DNA of 64,000 nucleotides from CAZNKU01 sp045654805 (GTDB lineage: Bacteria; Bacillota; Clostridia; Monoglobales; Firm-18). Shown one piece after another: positions 24,204 through 33,119 of this stretch. Location: positions 1 through 64,000 of the forward strand of contig JAZOOD010000029.1 of NCBI GenBank assembly GCA_045654805.1. The letters run 5' to 3'. Position 1 is the first letter of the stretch. Every line of letters starts with the position of its first letter. The translations under genes were made by a program, and so were the position numbers. The notes under the pieces are model-generated. The model made no database searches, was not told the origin of the DNA, and saw only the letters and a list, made by a program, of their open reading frames with translations.

Positions 24204-26378
24204 TTAAAACTCCATGAGCTCAACCGCAACCTTAGCATCACGGATATTTTTTTCTTTCATCAATTTTGTGGTTTTTGCTATTTCTTCTTTCAAAAAATCG
24301 CGGTTTTCAATAACGTATTCCAACTGACTAACCATATCGGACACATCAATACTCTTTACGTCAAATGCCTTGCAACAATCCCATTTATGCACGATTGCAT
24401 CGACCTTTGGATCATAAGAAAGTGCCACGAGAGGTACATTTGCACTCAATGAATATATAAGCGAATGAAGCCTCATCCCCAAAACAAACTGGCTGTTTTT
24501 AATATATTCAATAAGATTCTCTGCATTTACAAATGCAGGCGCCACCTTGCCTCCGCATTTTGCTGCTATTTCCACGCTTAAATCGGTATCCATCCAGCTT
24601 TGCATAGGCACAAACACGGGTATAATATTATACTTTTCGTGAATTTCCCTACATACTGCTCCAAGCTTGTCTGCAAAATCATTTGGAAGTCCCTTCCACT
24701 TTCTTACAGATACCACAAAGTATGATTCATTCTCTTTAAAACCCAAGTTACTTGAGTTAAGCGAAAAGGCCGGGTCGGCAGAAACGGTTATTTCATTCTG
24801 CACTCCCATACTTTTCAGTTCCTGTAGTGATTGTTCATCACGCAAAGTAATTTTGTGTACTCTGTCCAACAGATTTTTGCAGTCAATTCGATTTTTTTCT
24901 GCAACAATCGGGCCTATACCATTGGCATAAACCATTACCTTTGTTCCATAACGCAGTGCCATTTTCATAATAGAAGAATAATATTTATAAGAATGTGTAC
25001 TTGTAACATCCTGTAGAAGACTTCCTCCACCGCTTACGAGTAAGCGTGTATGTTTTAAAACACTCAATATTTTAAATATGTTGTATCGGTATATGCTTTT
25101 CACATTATACAAAACCGCAGTTTCCTTCGGCTTTTTTGAAAGTACGGTTATTGAAACATCAGGTTTTTGCTCCCTGAGATTTTGTACAATAGATTTAAGC
25201 AAAGAGTCATCCCCGATATTCTTATAACCATAATATCCTGATATAAGAACATCATTTTTGCGGAAAGGGTTTTTAACAAGGAGTTTGGCATAAGCATTTT
25301 CGTAATCGTTAACCATCCTTGCGACAGAATAGTTATCTATGATAAACCGCCTGTTAAAATCACCCATTTCCTTAATATTTTTACTATCCAAAATTCCGCA
25401 TATATCCCTATATAAAATCTCGTCCGAAGGCATTTCGCATCCACGACAACAAAAATTCGTCTTGATACATACGTCAATTTTATCCTGCTCGAACACACCT
25501 ATGTAGCCTTCATTCCCCGCAATAATAACAGGTTTCTCGGCAGACATAGCCTCTAATGCGGCACGGGAAACACCTATAAACATATCCCCCGATGCTACAA
25601 ATTTGTTGATGTCCGTGCGTCCATTTGTTGCAATGGCAACCTTTCTTTCCAACAAACTATTAACCTCTTCCACTTTGGAAACAAGACGGTTATAGTCATT
25701 ACCCCCACCAACTATCACAACCTCTATATTCGGATATTTTTCATAGAGCATAGGAGTAACGTTAAGCAAGTTAAAAGCAACTGCACTGCGATCAATATCC
25801 ATACGGCTTACATACACGATACGTGTCTTTCCTTCTGTAAGACCAAATTCCTCCGCCACATCAGAATAATCTATAGATGCAGAAAACTTGTTAGTATCTA
25901 TACCGTTAATTGTTACATCGATTTTATTATCAGGATACTTGTAGTTATCTATAAGATATTTTTTGATATCATTACTTACTGCGATAGAACGCTCTCCCCA
26001 ATTAGTAATGTGCTTCAGCATTATCCCTGTTTTAAACACCCAATGAGCAGTAGTTATAAAGCGAAATTTTAACTTTTTATGAAGGATACCGCATATAAAA
26101 CCGGGGATTCTCGCATGAGCGTGAACTATGTCAAAGTCGTTATCCCTAATTATGTTTTTTAACCCCACATAGGATTTGATAATGCAATCCGGCCTTTTTG
26201 TATGCAATGGTAATTTGTGGTGCTTTATGTTATACGTGACAATTTCCTTTTCATAAACGCCACCATTAGATGCAATATGGACCTGATGTCCTCGCCTTGC
26301 AAGCTCCATAGCAAGTTCAGCAACATGAGTTTCAGCTCCACCTATTTCAAGCCCCATTAGAACCATTAGAATTTTCAA
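24204..26378 (-). CDS. Fusion of a GT4-type glycosyltransferase and a CsaB-like polysaccharide pyruvyltransferase
   Basis: Two enzymes in one chain of 724 residues. Residues about 1-365 form a GT-B glycosyltransferase (MGLEIGGAETHVAELAMELA at the N-terminus, VIVGGGNDY and SAEKPVIIAGNEGYIG in the donor domain). From about 374 on the chain is a CsaB-type pyruvyltransferase, with ISGYYGYKNIGDDSLL, VSGGGSLLQDVTS, ANGIGP and GMRLHSLIYSLSANVPLVAL. CsaB adds ketal pyruvate to the secondary wall polymer that anchors SLH-domain proteins. The TTG at 26378 is the likely start: AAGGGG lies 9 bases upstream inside the end of degV, and the next five residues match GT4 N-termini. mreB is downstream. Confidence 0.88.
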   Translation of the reverse strand: MKILMVLMGLEIGGAETHVAELAMELARRGHQVHIASNGGVYEKEIVTYNIKHHKLPLHTKRPDCIIKSYVGLKNIIRDNDFDIVHAHARIPGFICGILHKKLKFRFITTAHWVFKTGIMLKHITNWGERSIAVSNDIKKYLIDNYKYPDNKIDVTINGIDTNKFSASIDYSDVAEEFGLTEGKTRIVYVSRMDIDRSAVAFNLLNVTPMLYEKYPNIEVVIVGGGNDYNRLVSKVEEVNSLLERKVAIATNGRTDINKFVASGDMFIGVSRAALEAMSAEKPVIIAGNEGYIGVFEQDKIDVCIKTNFCCRGCEMPSDEILYRDICGILDSKNIKEMGDFNRRFIIDNYSVARMVNDYENAYAKLLVKNPFRKNDVLISGYYGYKNIGDDSLLKSIVQNLREQKPDVSITVLSKKPKETAVLYNVKSIYRYNIFKILSVLKHTRLLVSGGGSLLQDVTSTHSYKYYSSIMKMALRYGTKVMVYANGIGPIVAEKNRIDCKNLLDRVHKITLRDEQSLQELKSMGVQNEITVSADPAFSLNSSNLGFKENESYFVVSVRKWKGLPNDFADKLGAVCREIHEKYNIIPVFVPMQSWMDTDLSVEIAAKCGGKVAPAFVNAENLIEYIKNSQFVLGMRLHSLIYSLSANVPLVALSYDPKVDAIVHKWDCCKAFDVKSIDVSDMVSQLEYVIENRDFLKEEIAKTTKLMKEKNIRDAKVAVELMEF

Positions 26379-26382
26379 AGGC

Positions 26383-27249
26383 CTATTCCCCTTTCTGGTC
26401 AAAAATTATACCTACTACCCCCGGTCCGGTATGTGTACCTATAATACAACCAAGGTCAAACATTTCAATCTCTACATCACCTAATTTTTCTTTCAAAAGT
26501 TTAATAGTTATTTCGCAACTTTCATCAGCATAACCGTTTGCGAGCCATATTTTTGGTTTGTTTGCAGCATCATAAACTTCTGCAGTCATATCGACAATTT
26601 TATTAAGTGATTTTTGTAAACCTCGTTCCTTACCTATGTTTTCAACAAGTCCGTCATTAATCGTAAGTATAGGTTTTATTCCTAAAAGACCGCCTATAAC
26701 AGCAGTTGTGGCTTTAATCCTTCCACCCTTCTGCAAATGTTTGAGGTCATCCACCATAAAAAAGGCTTTGCCCGTTTTCTTCCCGGACTCAAAAGCATTC
26801 ATTACTTCTTCCAAGGACGCTCCATTTGCAGCAAGCTCTGCCATTTTGACAACATCCTTACCGTACAACATTGAAAATTTTTCACTGTCTAATACGATGA
26901 TATTAGATTCGTGCCCTAATTCATCCTCTATCTGCTGTTTCAAAAGATGCGCTGCGTTATAACCCCCGCTTGCCTTAGCAGACAATGTTATTAAAATCTG
27001 GTAATCGTATTCCTCAAGATTTTTTCTAAACTCTTTTTCTATTAATTCCAAGGGCATCATGCTTGTTGTTGGAATTTCCTCCCTATCGGGAAGATTTTTC
27101 ATATATTCTCTACCGTCTAGGTCATATCTGTCATAGTAAACCTTTCCGTCTATTACTACACATATCGGCAAATATCCTATATTGTACTTATCTACCAGAT
27201 ATTGCGGAATATCACTTGCTGAATCAGCAATAATCTTAATACGTGCCAT
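26383..27249 (-). CDS. DegV family fatty-acid-binding protein, second paralogue
   Basis: DegV/FakB-like protein of 288 residues with IIADSASD, LSAKASGGYNAAH, a GGRIKATTAVIGGLLGIKP segment and the terminal HTGPGVVGIIFD. It differs clearly from the paralogue at 19722-20573, so the two probably prefer different acyl chains, as FakB1 and FakB2 do. The ATG at 27249 has GGAGGG 8 bases upstream and overlaps the end of trmL by 14 bases. The gene ends 4 bases before the glycosyltransferase-CsaB start, showing tight translational coupling. Confidence 0.92.
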   Translation of the reverse strand: MARIKIIADSASDIPQYLVDKYNIGYLPICVVIDGKVYYDRYDLDGREYMKNLPDREEIPTTSMMPLELIEKEFRKNLEEYDYQILITLSAKASGGYNAAHLLKQQIEDELGHESNIIVLDSEKFSMLYGKDVVKMAELAANGASLEEVMNAFESGKKTGKAFFMVDDLKHLQKGGRIKATTAVIGGLLGIKPILTINDGLVENIGKERGLQKSLNKIVDMTAEVYDAANKPKIWLANGYADESCEITIKLLKEKLGDVEIEMFDLGCIIGTHTGPGVVGIIFDQKGE

Positions 27250-27730
27250 GTAACTTACCCTCCTGTAATAATTTGTCAAAATTTTTCTGTCTCAAAAACT
27301 CATATGCAGCAATAGCCACCGCATTTGACAGATTAAGTGACCTTGCCTCGTCGATCATAGGTATCCTCACACACCTGTCATCATAATGTTCTTTTAGCAA
27401 ACTTTCGGGCAATCCCTTTGTTTCCTTTCCAAACAGTAAATATACATCATCAGGAAACTCAACCTCCGTATATGCCCTTGGTGCTTTTGTAGTGAAATAA
27501 AACATTCTATCATTTTTATGGATTCTCATAAATTCATCCAGGCTGTCATAATAGGTAATATCCAAAAGATGCCAATAATCAAGCCCTGCTCTCTTTAATT
27601 TTTTGTCATCTATCTCAAACCCCATAGGCTTTACAAGGTGCAATCTTGCACCGGTAGCAGCACAGGTGCGTGCCACGTTGCCCGTATTTTGCGGGATTTC
27701 AGGTTCAACCATAACTATATTAAGCCTCAA
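27236..27730 (-). CDS. trmL: tRNA (cytidine/uridine-34-2'-O)-methyltransferase
   Basis: Small SPOUT-fold methyltransferase that methylates the wobble ribose of certain tRNA-Leu species. It shows VEPEIPQNTGNVARTCAATG, LLFGKETKGLP and the C-terminal knot segment IPMIDEARSLNLSNAVAIAAYE. About 165 residues, normal for TrmL/CspR. The start is uncertain: TTG at 27730 gives the family N-terminus (MRLNIVMVEPEIP), while a GTG at 27739 overlaps the comM stop. The gene is translationally coupled to comM and overlaps the following degV gene. Confidence 0.88.
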   Translation of the reverse strand: MRLNIVMVEPEIPQNTGNVARTCAATGARLHLVKPMGFEIDDKKLKRAGLDYWHLLDITYYDSLDEFMRIHKNDRMFYFTTKAPRAYTEVEFPDDVYLLFGKETKGLPESLLKEHYDDRCVRIPMIDEARSLNLSNAVAIAAYEFLRQKNFDKLLQEGKLHGTY

Positions 27731-27735
27731 AGTTC

Positions 27736-29274
27736 TCACGCTCCCCAAAATTTCCTGTCAAGGCTTCTGTACTGTATTGCCTCCGCAATATGACTTACTG
27801 CAATTTCCGGCTCGCCCTCAAGGTCTGCTATAGTTCTGGCAACCTTCAAGATACGGTCATGTGCCCTTGCCGACAGCCCAAGATTATCAAAAGCCGATTT
27901 TAAAAGCTCCTTGATTTCCGGACTAACACGACAGTATTTATGTATTAATGACGACGAAAGCTGAGAGTTGGTATGTATTCCTTCATCAATATATCTGTCA
28001 TGCTGAATTTTTCTTGCCTTTTCAATGCGCTTTTTAATTTTACAACTTGGTTCCTCTACAGATTCGGATGAAAGATCAGAATAGGATACCGCAGGTACTT
28101 CTACATGAATGTCTATGCGGTCAAGCATAGGCCCGCTTATTTTACTCATATACTTTTGAATTTGTGGAGGGGTACAGGTACATTCATGATTAGGGTCCCC
28201 ATAATATCCGCATTTACACGGATTCATAGATGCTACCAGCAAAATATTTGATGGATATGTATAGCTTGCGTTAGCACGGGTTATGCTTACAAACCCATCC
28301 TCCAATGGCTGACGCAGAACTTCAATTGCAAGACGCTGAAATTCCGGAAGCTCATCCAAAAACAAAACGCCATTATGAGCTATGCTTATTTCACCGGGTT
28401 TAGGATTTGCTCCTCCGCCTATAAGTCCAATAGGAGAAACCGTGTGATGAGGACTGCGAAACGGACGTGTAGTAACCAAAGATGTCCCCGGTTCCAAAAC
28501 GCCTGCAATGGAGTGAACCTTTGTGGTTTCCAACGCTTCGTTAAAAGTGAGTGGTGGCAAAATTGTAGGAATCCTTTGTGCCAACATAGACTTCCCACTA
28601 CCCGGACTACCTATCATAAGAATGTTATGACCTCCCGCAACAGCCACCTCAATGGCACGCTTTACACTCCGCTGACCTTTTACATCATAAAAATCCACGG
28701 GATATTCACAGTTGTGCATAAAGATTTCGTCAATATCAACCTTTGTGGGAGATAATAAATCCTCTCCCTTTAAATGATTTACAATTTCAGTAATGTTATT
28801 TGCACCAATAATTTCTATATCATTAACAACAGCTGCTTCATTAGCATTTTCTTTAGGCAAGAATACTGTTTTTATACCATTATCTCTTGCGGCAATAACC
28901 ATAGGTAAAATTCCGTTGATTCCCCTAAGTTTTCCATCAAGGGAAAGCTCGCCCAAAAAAGCATAATCCTCCAGATTTCCTTCAGGTATCTGCTCCGACG
29001 CAGACAAAATGGCCACCGTAATCGGCAAATCATAAGCCGCCCCCTCTTTTTTGCGGTCTGCAGGCGCAAGATTCACCGTTATTCTCTTTACAGGAATATT
29101 AAACCCACTGTTTTTAACAGCTGCCTTGACACGTTCCTTACTCTCTTTAACAGACGCATCAGGCAGTCCAACTATATCAAAGGCAGGAAGCCCATTTGAC
29201 AAATCAGTTTCAACGGTTATAATATATCCGTCAATGCCGTTAATCCCCATGCTGCTGACCTTTGCCAAACTCAT
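27736..29274 (-). CDS. comM: YifB/ComM family Mg-chelatase-like AAA+ ATPase
   Basis: AAA+ helicase-like protein of 512 residues. An N-terminal Lon-like domain (about 1-170) precedes the ATPase core with Walker A GSPGSGKSMLAQR, sensor segments and a Cys-containing finger (CKCGYYGDPNHECTC), then the Mg-chelatase C-terminal domain. In Proteobacteria ComM drives branch migration during natural transformation; the Firmicute role is less clear. It is the first gene of a leftward cluster, with GGGGAGG before the ATG and its own promoter. dprA, often its neighbour, is 26 kb away. Confidence 0.9.
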   Translation of the reverse strand: MSLAKVSSMGINGIDGYIITVETDLSNGLPAFDIVGLPDASVKESKERVKAAVKNSGFNIPVKRITVNLAPADRKKEGAAYDLPITVAILSASEQIPEGNLEDYAFLGELSLDGKLRGINGILPMVIAARDNGIKTVFLPKENANEAAVVNDIEIIGANNITEIVNHLKGEDLLSPTKVDIDEIFMHNCEYPVDFYDVKGQRSVKRAIEVAVAGGHNILMIGSPGSGKSMLAQRIPTILPPLTFNEALETTKVHSIAGVLEPGTSLVTTRPFRSPHHTVSPIGLIGGGANPKPGEISIAHNGVLFLDELPEFQRLAIEVLRQPLEDGFVSITRANASYTYPSNILLVASMNPCKCGYYGDPNHECTCTPPQIQKYMSKISGPMLDRIDIHVEVPAVSYSDLSSESVEEPSCKIKKRIEKARKIQHDRYIDEGIHTNSQLSSSLIHKYCRVSPEIKELLKSAFDNLGLSARAHDRILKVARTIADLEGEPEIAVSHIAEAIQYRSLDRKFWGA

Positions 29275-29313
29275 TGTTCTACCTCCCCATTAAATCATAA
29301 CACTTTACTCTTA

Positions 29314-29342
29314 ATTATAACCAATTTTGTTAAATATTGCAA
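29314..29342 (-). promoter_or_regulatory. promoter of the comM-trmL-degV-csaB-mreB cluster
   Basis: TTGCAA (29342-29337), a 17-base spacer and TATAAT (29319-29314) on the minus strand, about 40 bases before the comM start. Confidence 0.65.
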
Positions 29343-29433
29343 GTGTTTTAAATATTTTTGAAAAAAGCCCTTTTAATTTTTCAAAAACTGTGTTAAAATA
29401 TAGATGATAATATAGAAAATGGAGGTTTGTATT

Positions 29434-30312
29434 TTGATACGCAGTATGACAGGCTTTGGCCGTTGTGAAAAGACAAACAATAATTACGACATTTCCGTTG
29501 AAATAAAAGCGGTTAATCATAGATATGCCGACTACAACATCAAATTACCGAGAATGTACAATTTCCTTGAGGAGGATATCAAAAACCATCTTCAGCAATA
29601 CATAAAAAGAGGTAAAGTAGATGTTTATCTTACTATATACAAGGAACTTGACGATTCCAAGGAAATTATTCTGAACGAAGCATTAGCGGAAAGCTATGTA
29701 AAAGCCTTGAAGCTTATTGCGGAAAAGTTTGATGTCAAGGATGACATCAGCGTTTCATCAGTTGCGCGTTATAATGATATTTTCGACATCAAGCATACTG
29801 AAGAGGATGAACAAATTATAAAAGAAAGTGTTATTGATGTTCTAAACGAGGCATTAAATGGCTTTTTAGCAGCTCGTGAACGCGAAGGTGAAAGGCTGGC
29901 AACTGATATGATTGCAAGAATAGGCCTTATTAAAACGGAAGTTGAAAAAATCGAAGTTATTGCTCCTGATACAGTAATTGAACATAAAAATAATATTATG
30001 GAAAGAATCAAGGAACTTATAGGAGATGCTACTGTAGACGAAAACAGGCTTCTTACTGAAACTGCAATTTATGCAGACAAGCTTTCTGTTAATGAGGAAA
30101 TTGTAAGATTGAAATGCCACCTTGAGGAATTTGACCGCATTATGGCAAAGGGGGATGCAGTAGGCAGAAGGCTGGACTTTTTGTTGCAGGAAATGAACAG
30201 AGAAACTAATACTATTGGTTCTAAGGCTAATAATCTTGAAATTTCCAATATCGTTATAAATATTAAAGCGGAACTTGAAAAGATAAGAGAACAGCTTCAG
30301 AATCTTGAATAG
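29434..30312 (+). CDS. YicC family endoribonuclease
   Basis: Protein of 292 residues with the N-terminal YicC domain (MIRSMTGFGR, VEIKAVNHRYADYNIKLP) and the C-terminal DUF1732 domain (GRRLDFLLQEMNRETNTIGSK). Relatives include the stress-related endoribonuclease YicC/YloC. The start is the TTG at 29434, with GGAGG 8 bases upstream; this gives the usual MIRSMTGFGR terminus, whereas the ATG at 29419 overlaps the ribosome-binding site. It heads the conserved Firmicute string yicC-remA-gmk-rpoZ. An extended -10 (TGTTAAAAT, about 29390) may be its promoter. Confidence 0.93.
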   Translation: MIRSMTGFGRCEKTNNNYDISVEIKAVNHRYADYNIKLPRMYNFLEEDIKNHLQQYIKRGKVDVYLTIYKELDDSKEIILNEALAESYVKALKLIAEKFDVKDDISVSSVARYNDIFDIKHTEEDEQIIKESVIDVLNEALNGFLAAREREGERLATDMIARIGLIKTEVEKIEVIAPDTVIEHKNNIMERIKELIGDATVDENRLLTETAIYADKLSVNEEIVRLKCHLEEFDRIMAKGDAVGRRLDFLLQEMNRETNTIGSKANNLEISNIVINIKAELEKIREQLQNLE

Positions 30313-30325
30313 GAGGACAAGTTAT

Positions 30326-30577
30326 ATGAAACTTATAAGCATAGGCTTCGGCAATGTAGTTTCTGCAGACAGGATAATAGCTATTGTGGGTCCGGAATCT
30401 GCTCCTGTACGCCGTATAATACAAGAATCAAAGGAACGCGGAATGCTTATTGACGCAAGTTGCGGGCGCAAAACAAGATCCGTTATAATTGCAGACAGCG
30501 ACCATGTTATTTTGAGTGCTATACAGTCCGAGACTATAGCCCACAGAATGAAAGACGGTGACGGCAATGAAGAATAA
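30326..30577 (+). CDS. remA: Extracellular matrix regulator RemA
   Basis: Small DNA-binding protein of 83 residues (DUF370). In Bacillus it activates matrix and osmoprotection genes. Residues cover KLISIGFGNVVSADRIIAIV, PVRRIIQESKERGMLIDASCG and KTRSVIIADSDHVILSAI, the full family length. The ATG at 30326 has AGGAGG 9 bases upstream, so seven upstream codons are dropped. It overlaps the following gmk start by 11 bases. Confidence 0.93.
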   Translation: MKLISIGFGNVVSADRIIAIVGPESAPVRRIIQESKERGMLIDASCGRKTRSVIIADSDHVILSAIQSETIAHRMKDGDGNEE

Positions 30578-31175
30578 GGGTGTTATAGCTGTTGTTTCCG
30601 GTCCATCAGGTGTAGGAAAAGGTACAATATGCACTTATCTTGCAGAAAAATATGATGACTTCTTCCTTTCGGTGTCCGCCACCTCAAGGTCCCCAAGGCC
30701 TAGTGAAATTGACGGTATACACTATCATTTTAAAACACCTGACGAATTCAAAAAAATGATAGATAACGATGAATTTTTAGAATATGCAGGCTATGTTGAT
30801 AAATTTTACGGCACACCAAAGGCGCCTTGCTATGAGCACATAGAAAAAGGCATAAACGCAATCCTTGAAATTGAAGTTCAGGGCGGTATGAAAGTTAAAG
30901 AAAAGGAACCTGATACTATTATGATATTTATAGTGCCGCCATCTATGAAAGAGCTCGAATCACGACTTAGGGGCAGAGGTACAGAAACTGAGGAAGTGAT
31001 ACTTCAAAGGCTCGCAAGGGCAAAGGAAGAACTTTTGCATATGAAGGATTATGACTACATAGTTGTAAATAATTCCGTGGAAGACGCAGCGGAGCAAATA
31101 CGCGGTATTCTGAATTCGGAAAGTTTGAAGACGAAAAATATGATTAATATGGTAGAAAAGGAGTTAGGATTATGA
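30567..31175 (+). CDS. gmk: Guanylate kinase
   Basis: Phosphorylates GMP to GDP with ATP. The 202 residues show the P-loop SGPSGVGKGTI, the GMP-binding stretch SATSRSPRPSEIDGIHYHF and the lid region with RLRGRGTETEE. The start ATG at 30567 lies within the end of remA, with GGTGA 5 bases upstream. It overlaps rpoZ by four bases. The neighbourhood is conserved across Firmicutes. Confidence 0.95.
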   Translation: MKNKGVIAVVSGPSGVGKGTICTYLAEKYDDFFLSVSATSRSPRPSEIDGIHYHFKTPDEFKKMIDNDEFLEYAGYVDKFYGTPKAPCYEHIEKGINAILEIEVQGGMKVKEKEPDTIMIFIVPPSMKELESRLRGRGTETEEVILQRLARAKEELLHMKDYDYIVVNNSVEDAAEQIRGILNSESLKTKNMINMVEKELGL

Positions 31176-31354
31176 TTTACCCTACAATTACAAACTTGAT
31201 AGAAAAAGCACGCAGCAGATATTCTCTTGTTATCGCTACTGCAAAAAGAGCAAGAGAAATTTCAGAAGATGAAACCAGAGAAGTTACAAAGCCAGTTATA
31301 GAAGCTATTAAAGAAATTGATGCAGGGGATGTTATTGTAATTACCGAGGATTAA
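31172..31354 (+). CDS. rpoZ: RNA polymerase omega subunit
   Basis: A 60-residue protein matching the core of omega: YPTITNLIEKARSRYSLVIA, TAKRAREI and KPVIEAIKEIDAGDV. Omega assists assembly of the beta' subunit. The start overlaps the gmk stop by four bases. In Bacillus coaBC and priA follow, but here the string stops and rpmH with its own promoter comes next. Confidence 0.93.
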   Translation: MIYPTITNLIEKARSRYSLVIATAKRAREISEDETREVTKPVIEAIKEIDAGDVIVITED

Positions 31355-31429
31355 GCCACAATGCCCCTTTATAAAGAGATTTTGTATATCTATTTAACCT
31401 TTAAATATTAAAAAAGTGTAAAAAACTAT

Positions 31430-31459
31430 TGACAACAACGTAAAAATAGTTGTATAATA
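31430..31459 (+). promoter_or_regulatory. rpmH operon promoter
   Basis: Perfect TTGACA (31430-31435) and TATAAT (31454-31459) with an 18-base spacer, about 70 bases before rpmH. The leader holds a small hairpin near 31487-31503. No DnaA boxes are visible. Confidence 0.8.
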
Positions 31460-31531
31460 GCAATACTGTCATAATGGCAAGAAATTGCCGCATTGCGGTA
31501 ATTAACTATATAATATAAGGAGGAAACAAGG

Positions 31532-31666
31532 ATGGTACAGACATATCAACCTAAAAAACGTCAGAGAAAAAAGGTTCATGGTTTTAGAAGCCGTATGTCA
31601 ACAGCTAACGGCAGAAAAGTTTTGGCACGCAGAAGAGCTAAAGGTCGCGCTAAAATTTGTGCATAA
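31532..31666 (+). CDS. rpmH: 50S ribosomal protein L34
   Basis: A 44-residue basic protein: MVQTYQPKKRQRKKVHGF at the start and STANGRKVLARRRAKGR near the end are diagnostic for L34. An AAGGAGG ribosome-binding site precedes the ATG. It begins the conserved rpmH-rnpA-yidD-yidC-khpB string. Unusually, dnaA and dnaN are not upstream; the rpoZ operon is. Confidence 0.97.
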   Translation: MVQTYQPKKRQRKKVHGFRSRMSTANGRKVLARRRAKGRAKICA

Positions 31667-31675
31667 CTTTTTGTT

Positions 31676-32020
31676 ATGAAAAAAACATTATCGCTGAACC
31701 GTAACACTTTGTTTAAACGATTATACTACCGCGGTAAAACTGTTAAGACGCCGTATTTTACCTTTTATTACATGAATACAAAGGCCAAAAATAACCGGAT
31801 TGGTTTTACCGTGAGTAAAAAAATCGGCAAGGCTGTTGCGCGCAACAGGGCCAGAAGGCTTATGTATGAATCTTTTCGCCTGTACGAAGAACAGATTAAA
31901 AATGGCTATTATATGGTGTTGGTTGCAAGGTCCGCTATCTTAGGTGCTGATTTTCATACCATACGAAATACTATGGAAAAAGCTTTGAGAAATTCTGGGC
32001 TTTTTGTTGAGGCGGAATAA
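31676..32020 (+). CDS. rnpA: Ribonuclease P protein component
   Basis: Protein subunit of RNase P, which trims tRNA 5' leaders. The 114 residues include NTLFKRLYYRGK, RIGFTVSKKIGKAVARNRARR (the RNR motif) and a final helix. It starts 10 bases after rpmH with a weak ribosome-binding site, so translation is probably coupled. Confidence 0.95.
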   Translation: MKKTLSLNRNTLFKRLYYRGKTVKTPYFTFYYMNTKAKNNRIGFTVSKKIGKAVARNRARRLMYESFRLYEEQIKNGYYMVLVARSAILGADFHTIRNTMEKALRNSGLFVEAE

Positions 32021-32022
32021 AA

Positions 32023-32232
32023 ATGAAAAGATTTATAATTTTTATTGTAAGATTATATCAACGGTACATTTCACCGTTAAAAAAACCATGCTGTCGATTT
32101 TATCCAACCTGCTCTCAGTATTGTATTGAGGCCGTGGCTAAACATGGTGCAGCACGGGGTTTATTTTTATTTATAAAGCGTATCTTGAAGTGCCATCCGT
32201 GGCATAAAGGAGGGTATGACCCTGTGCCCTGA
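32023..32232 (+). CDS. yidD: Membrane protein insertion efficiency factor YidD
   Basis: A 69-residue protein with the family pattern YQRYISPLKKPCCRFYPTCS, three Cys in the early part and HPWHKGGYDPVP at the end. It is thought to assist YidC-dependent insertion. It lies 3 bases after rnpA and 29 before yidC. Confidence 0.95.
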   Translation: MKRFIIFIVRLYQRYISPLKKPCCRFYPTCSQYCIEAVAKHGAARGLFLFIKRILKCHPWHKGGYDPVP

Positions 32233-32261
32233 CGCATAACATTGAATAGGAGGCGCTTATT

Positions 32262-33098
32262 TTGTTTAATGCAATCTACAGTTTTTTTGGTGCTATATTG
32301 CACTTTTTTTACGACTTATTAGGTAACTACGGATTAGCGCTTATTGGCTTTACATTTGTTGTAAATTTAATTTTGTTGCCACTTACATGGAAACAGCAAA
32401 AATCCACTACAAAGATGCAGGCTATTCAACCTGAACTTACCAGATTACAGGAAAAATATAAAAACGATAAAGAAAAGCTTAATACAGAAATGATGAAGCT
32501 TTATCAGAATAATAACATCAACCCTATGAGTGGTTGTTTGCCGCTGTTAATTCAATTGCCCATTATCTTTATTTTGTACAGAATAGTTTACAGTCCCGTT
32601 ACTCATATGTTGGGATATACTTCTGAGCAACTTGCAAAACTTAAGGCACAATATCCTGATGTAACAGGTGCTATGGCAGAGGTTGAATTGGCTGCGAAAG
32701 CGGATTTAATTGATTTTAATTTCTTTGGCCTTGACCTTAGCCTCGTTCCAAGCATTGGTGATTTTAGTCTTCTATGGTTGATTCCAATTTTGGCAGGCGT
32801 TACAACGTACGGCCTTTCATGGCTGACAATGAGACAGGCTGAAGCTAAAAAGACCGAGGAACAGAAAAAGAAAGAAAAGGATAATCCTACAGCTTCACAA
32901 ATGCAGACAATGAATAAAATTATGCCTCTTATTACGGTATGGTTTGCATTCACATTCTCTGCAAGTATCGGCTTGTACTGGATTATGAACAATATATTTA
33001 AAATGATTCAGCAGCTTGTTGTTAACCAGTTGTTGAAGAAAGAAAATACACTTGTTGTGGAAGTAAATGCAAATACTAAAAATAAGAAAAAGAAATAA
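32262..33098 (+). CDS. yidC: Membrane protein insertase YidC/Oxa1
   Basis: Insertase of 278 residues with five membrane segments and a basic C-terminal tail (KNKKKK). The conserved second-half pattern (QQKSTTKMQAIQPELTRLQE, then NPMSGCLPLLIQLPIIFILY) and the WIMNNIFKMIQQ segment are clear. There is no lipobox Cys at the N-terminus. TTG is the start, with AGGAGG 8 bases upstream. Confidence 0.95.
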   Translation: MFNAIYSFFGAILHFFYDLLGNYGLALIGFTFVVNLILLPLTWKQQKSTTKMQAIQPELTRLQEKYKNDKEKLNTEMMKLYQNNNINPMSGCLPLLIQLPIIFILYRIVYSPVTHMLGYTSEQLAKLKAQYPDVTGAMAEVELAAKADLIDFNFFGLDLSLVPSIGDFSLLWLIPILAGVTTYGLSWLTMRQAEAKKTEEQKKKEKDNPTASQMQTMNKIMPLITVWFAFTFSASIGLYWIMNNIFKMIQQLVVNQLLKKENTLVVEVNANTKNKKKK

Positions 33099-33119
33099 GG
33101 TTTAAAGGATGATTATAAA

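Noticed and set aside
31355..31531. Possible oriC upstream of rpmH
   Set aside because: The gap is only 177 bases with no DnaA boxes, and dnaA and dnaN are absent.
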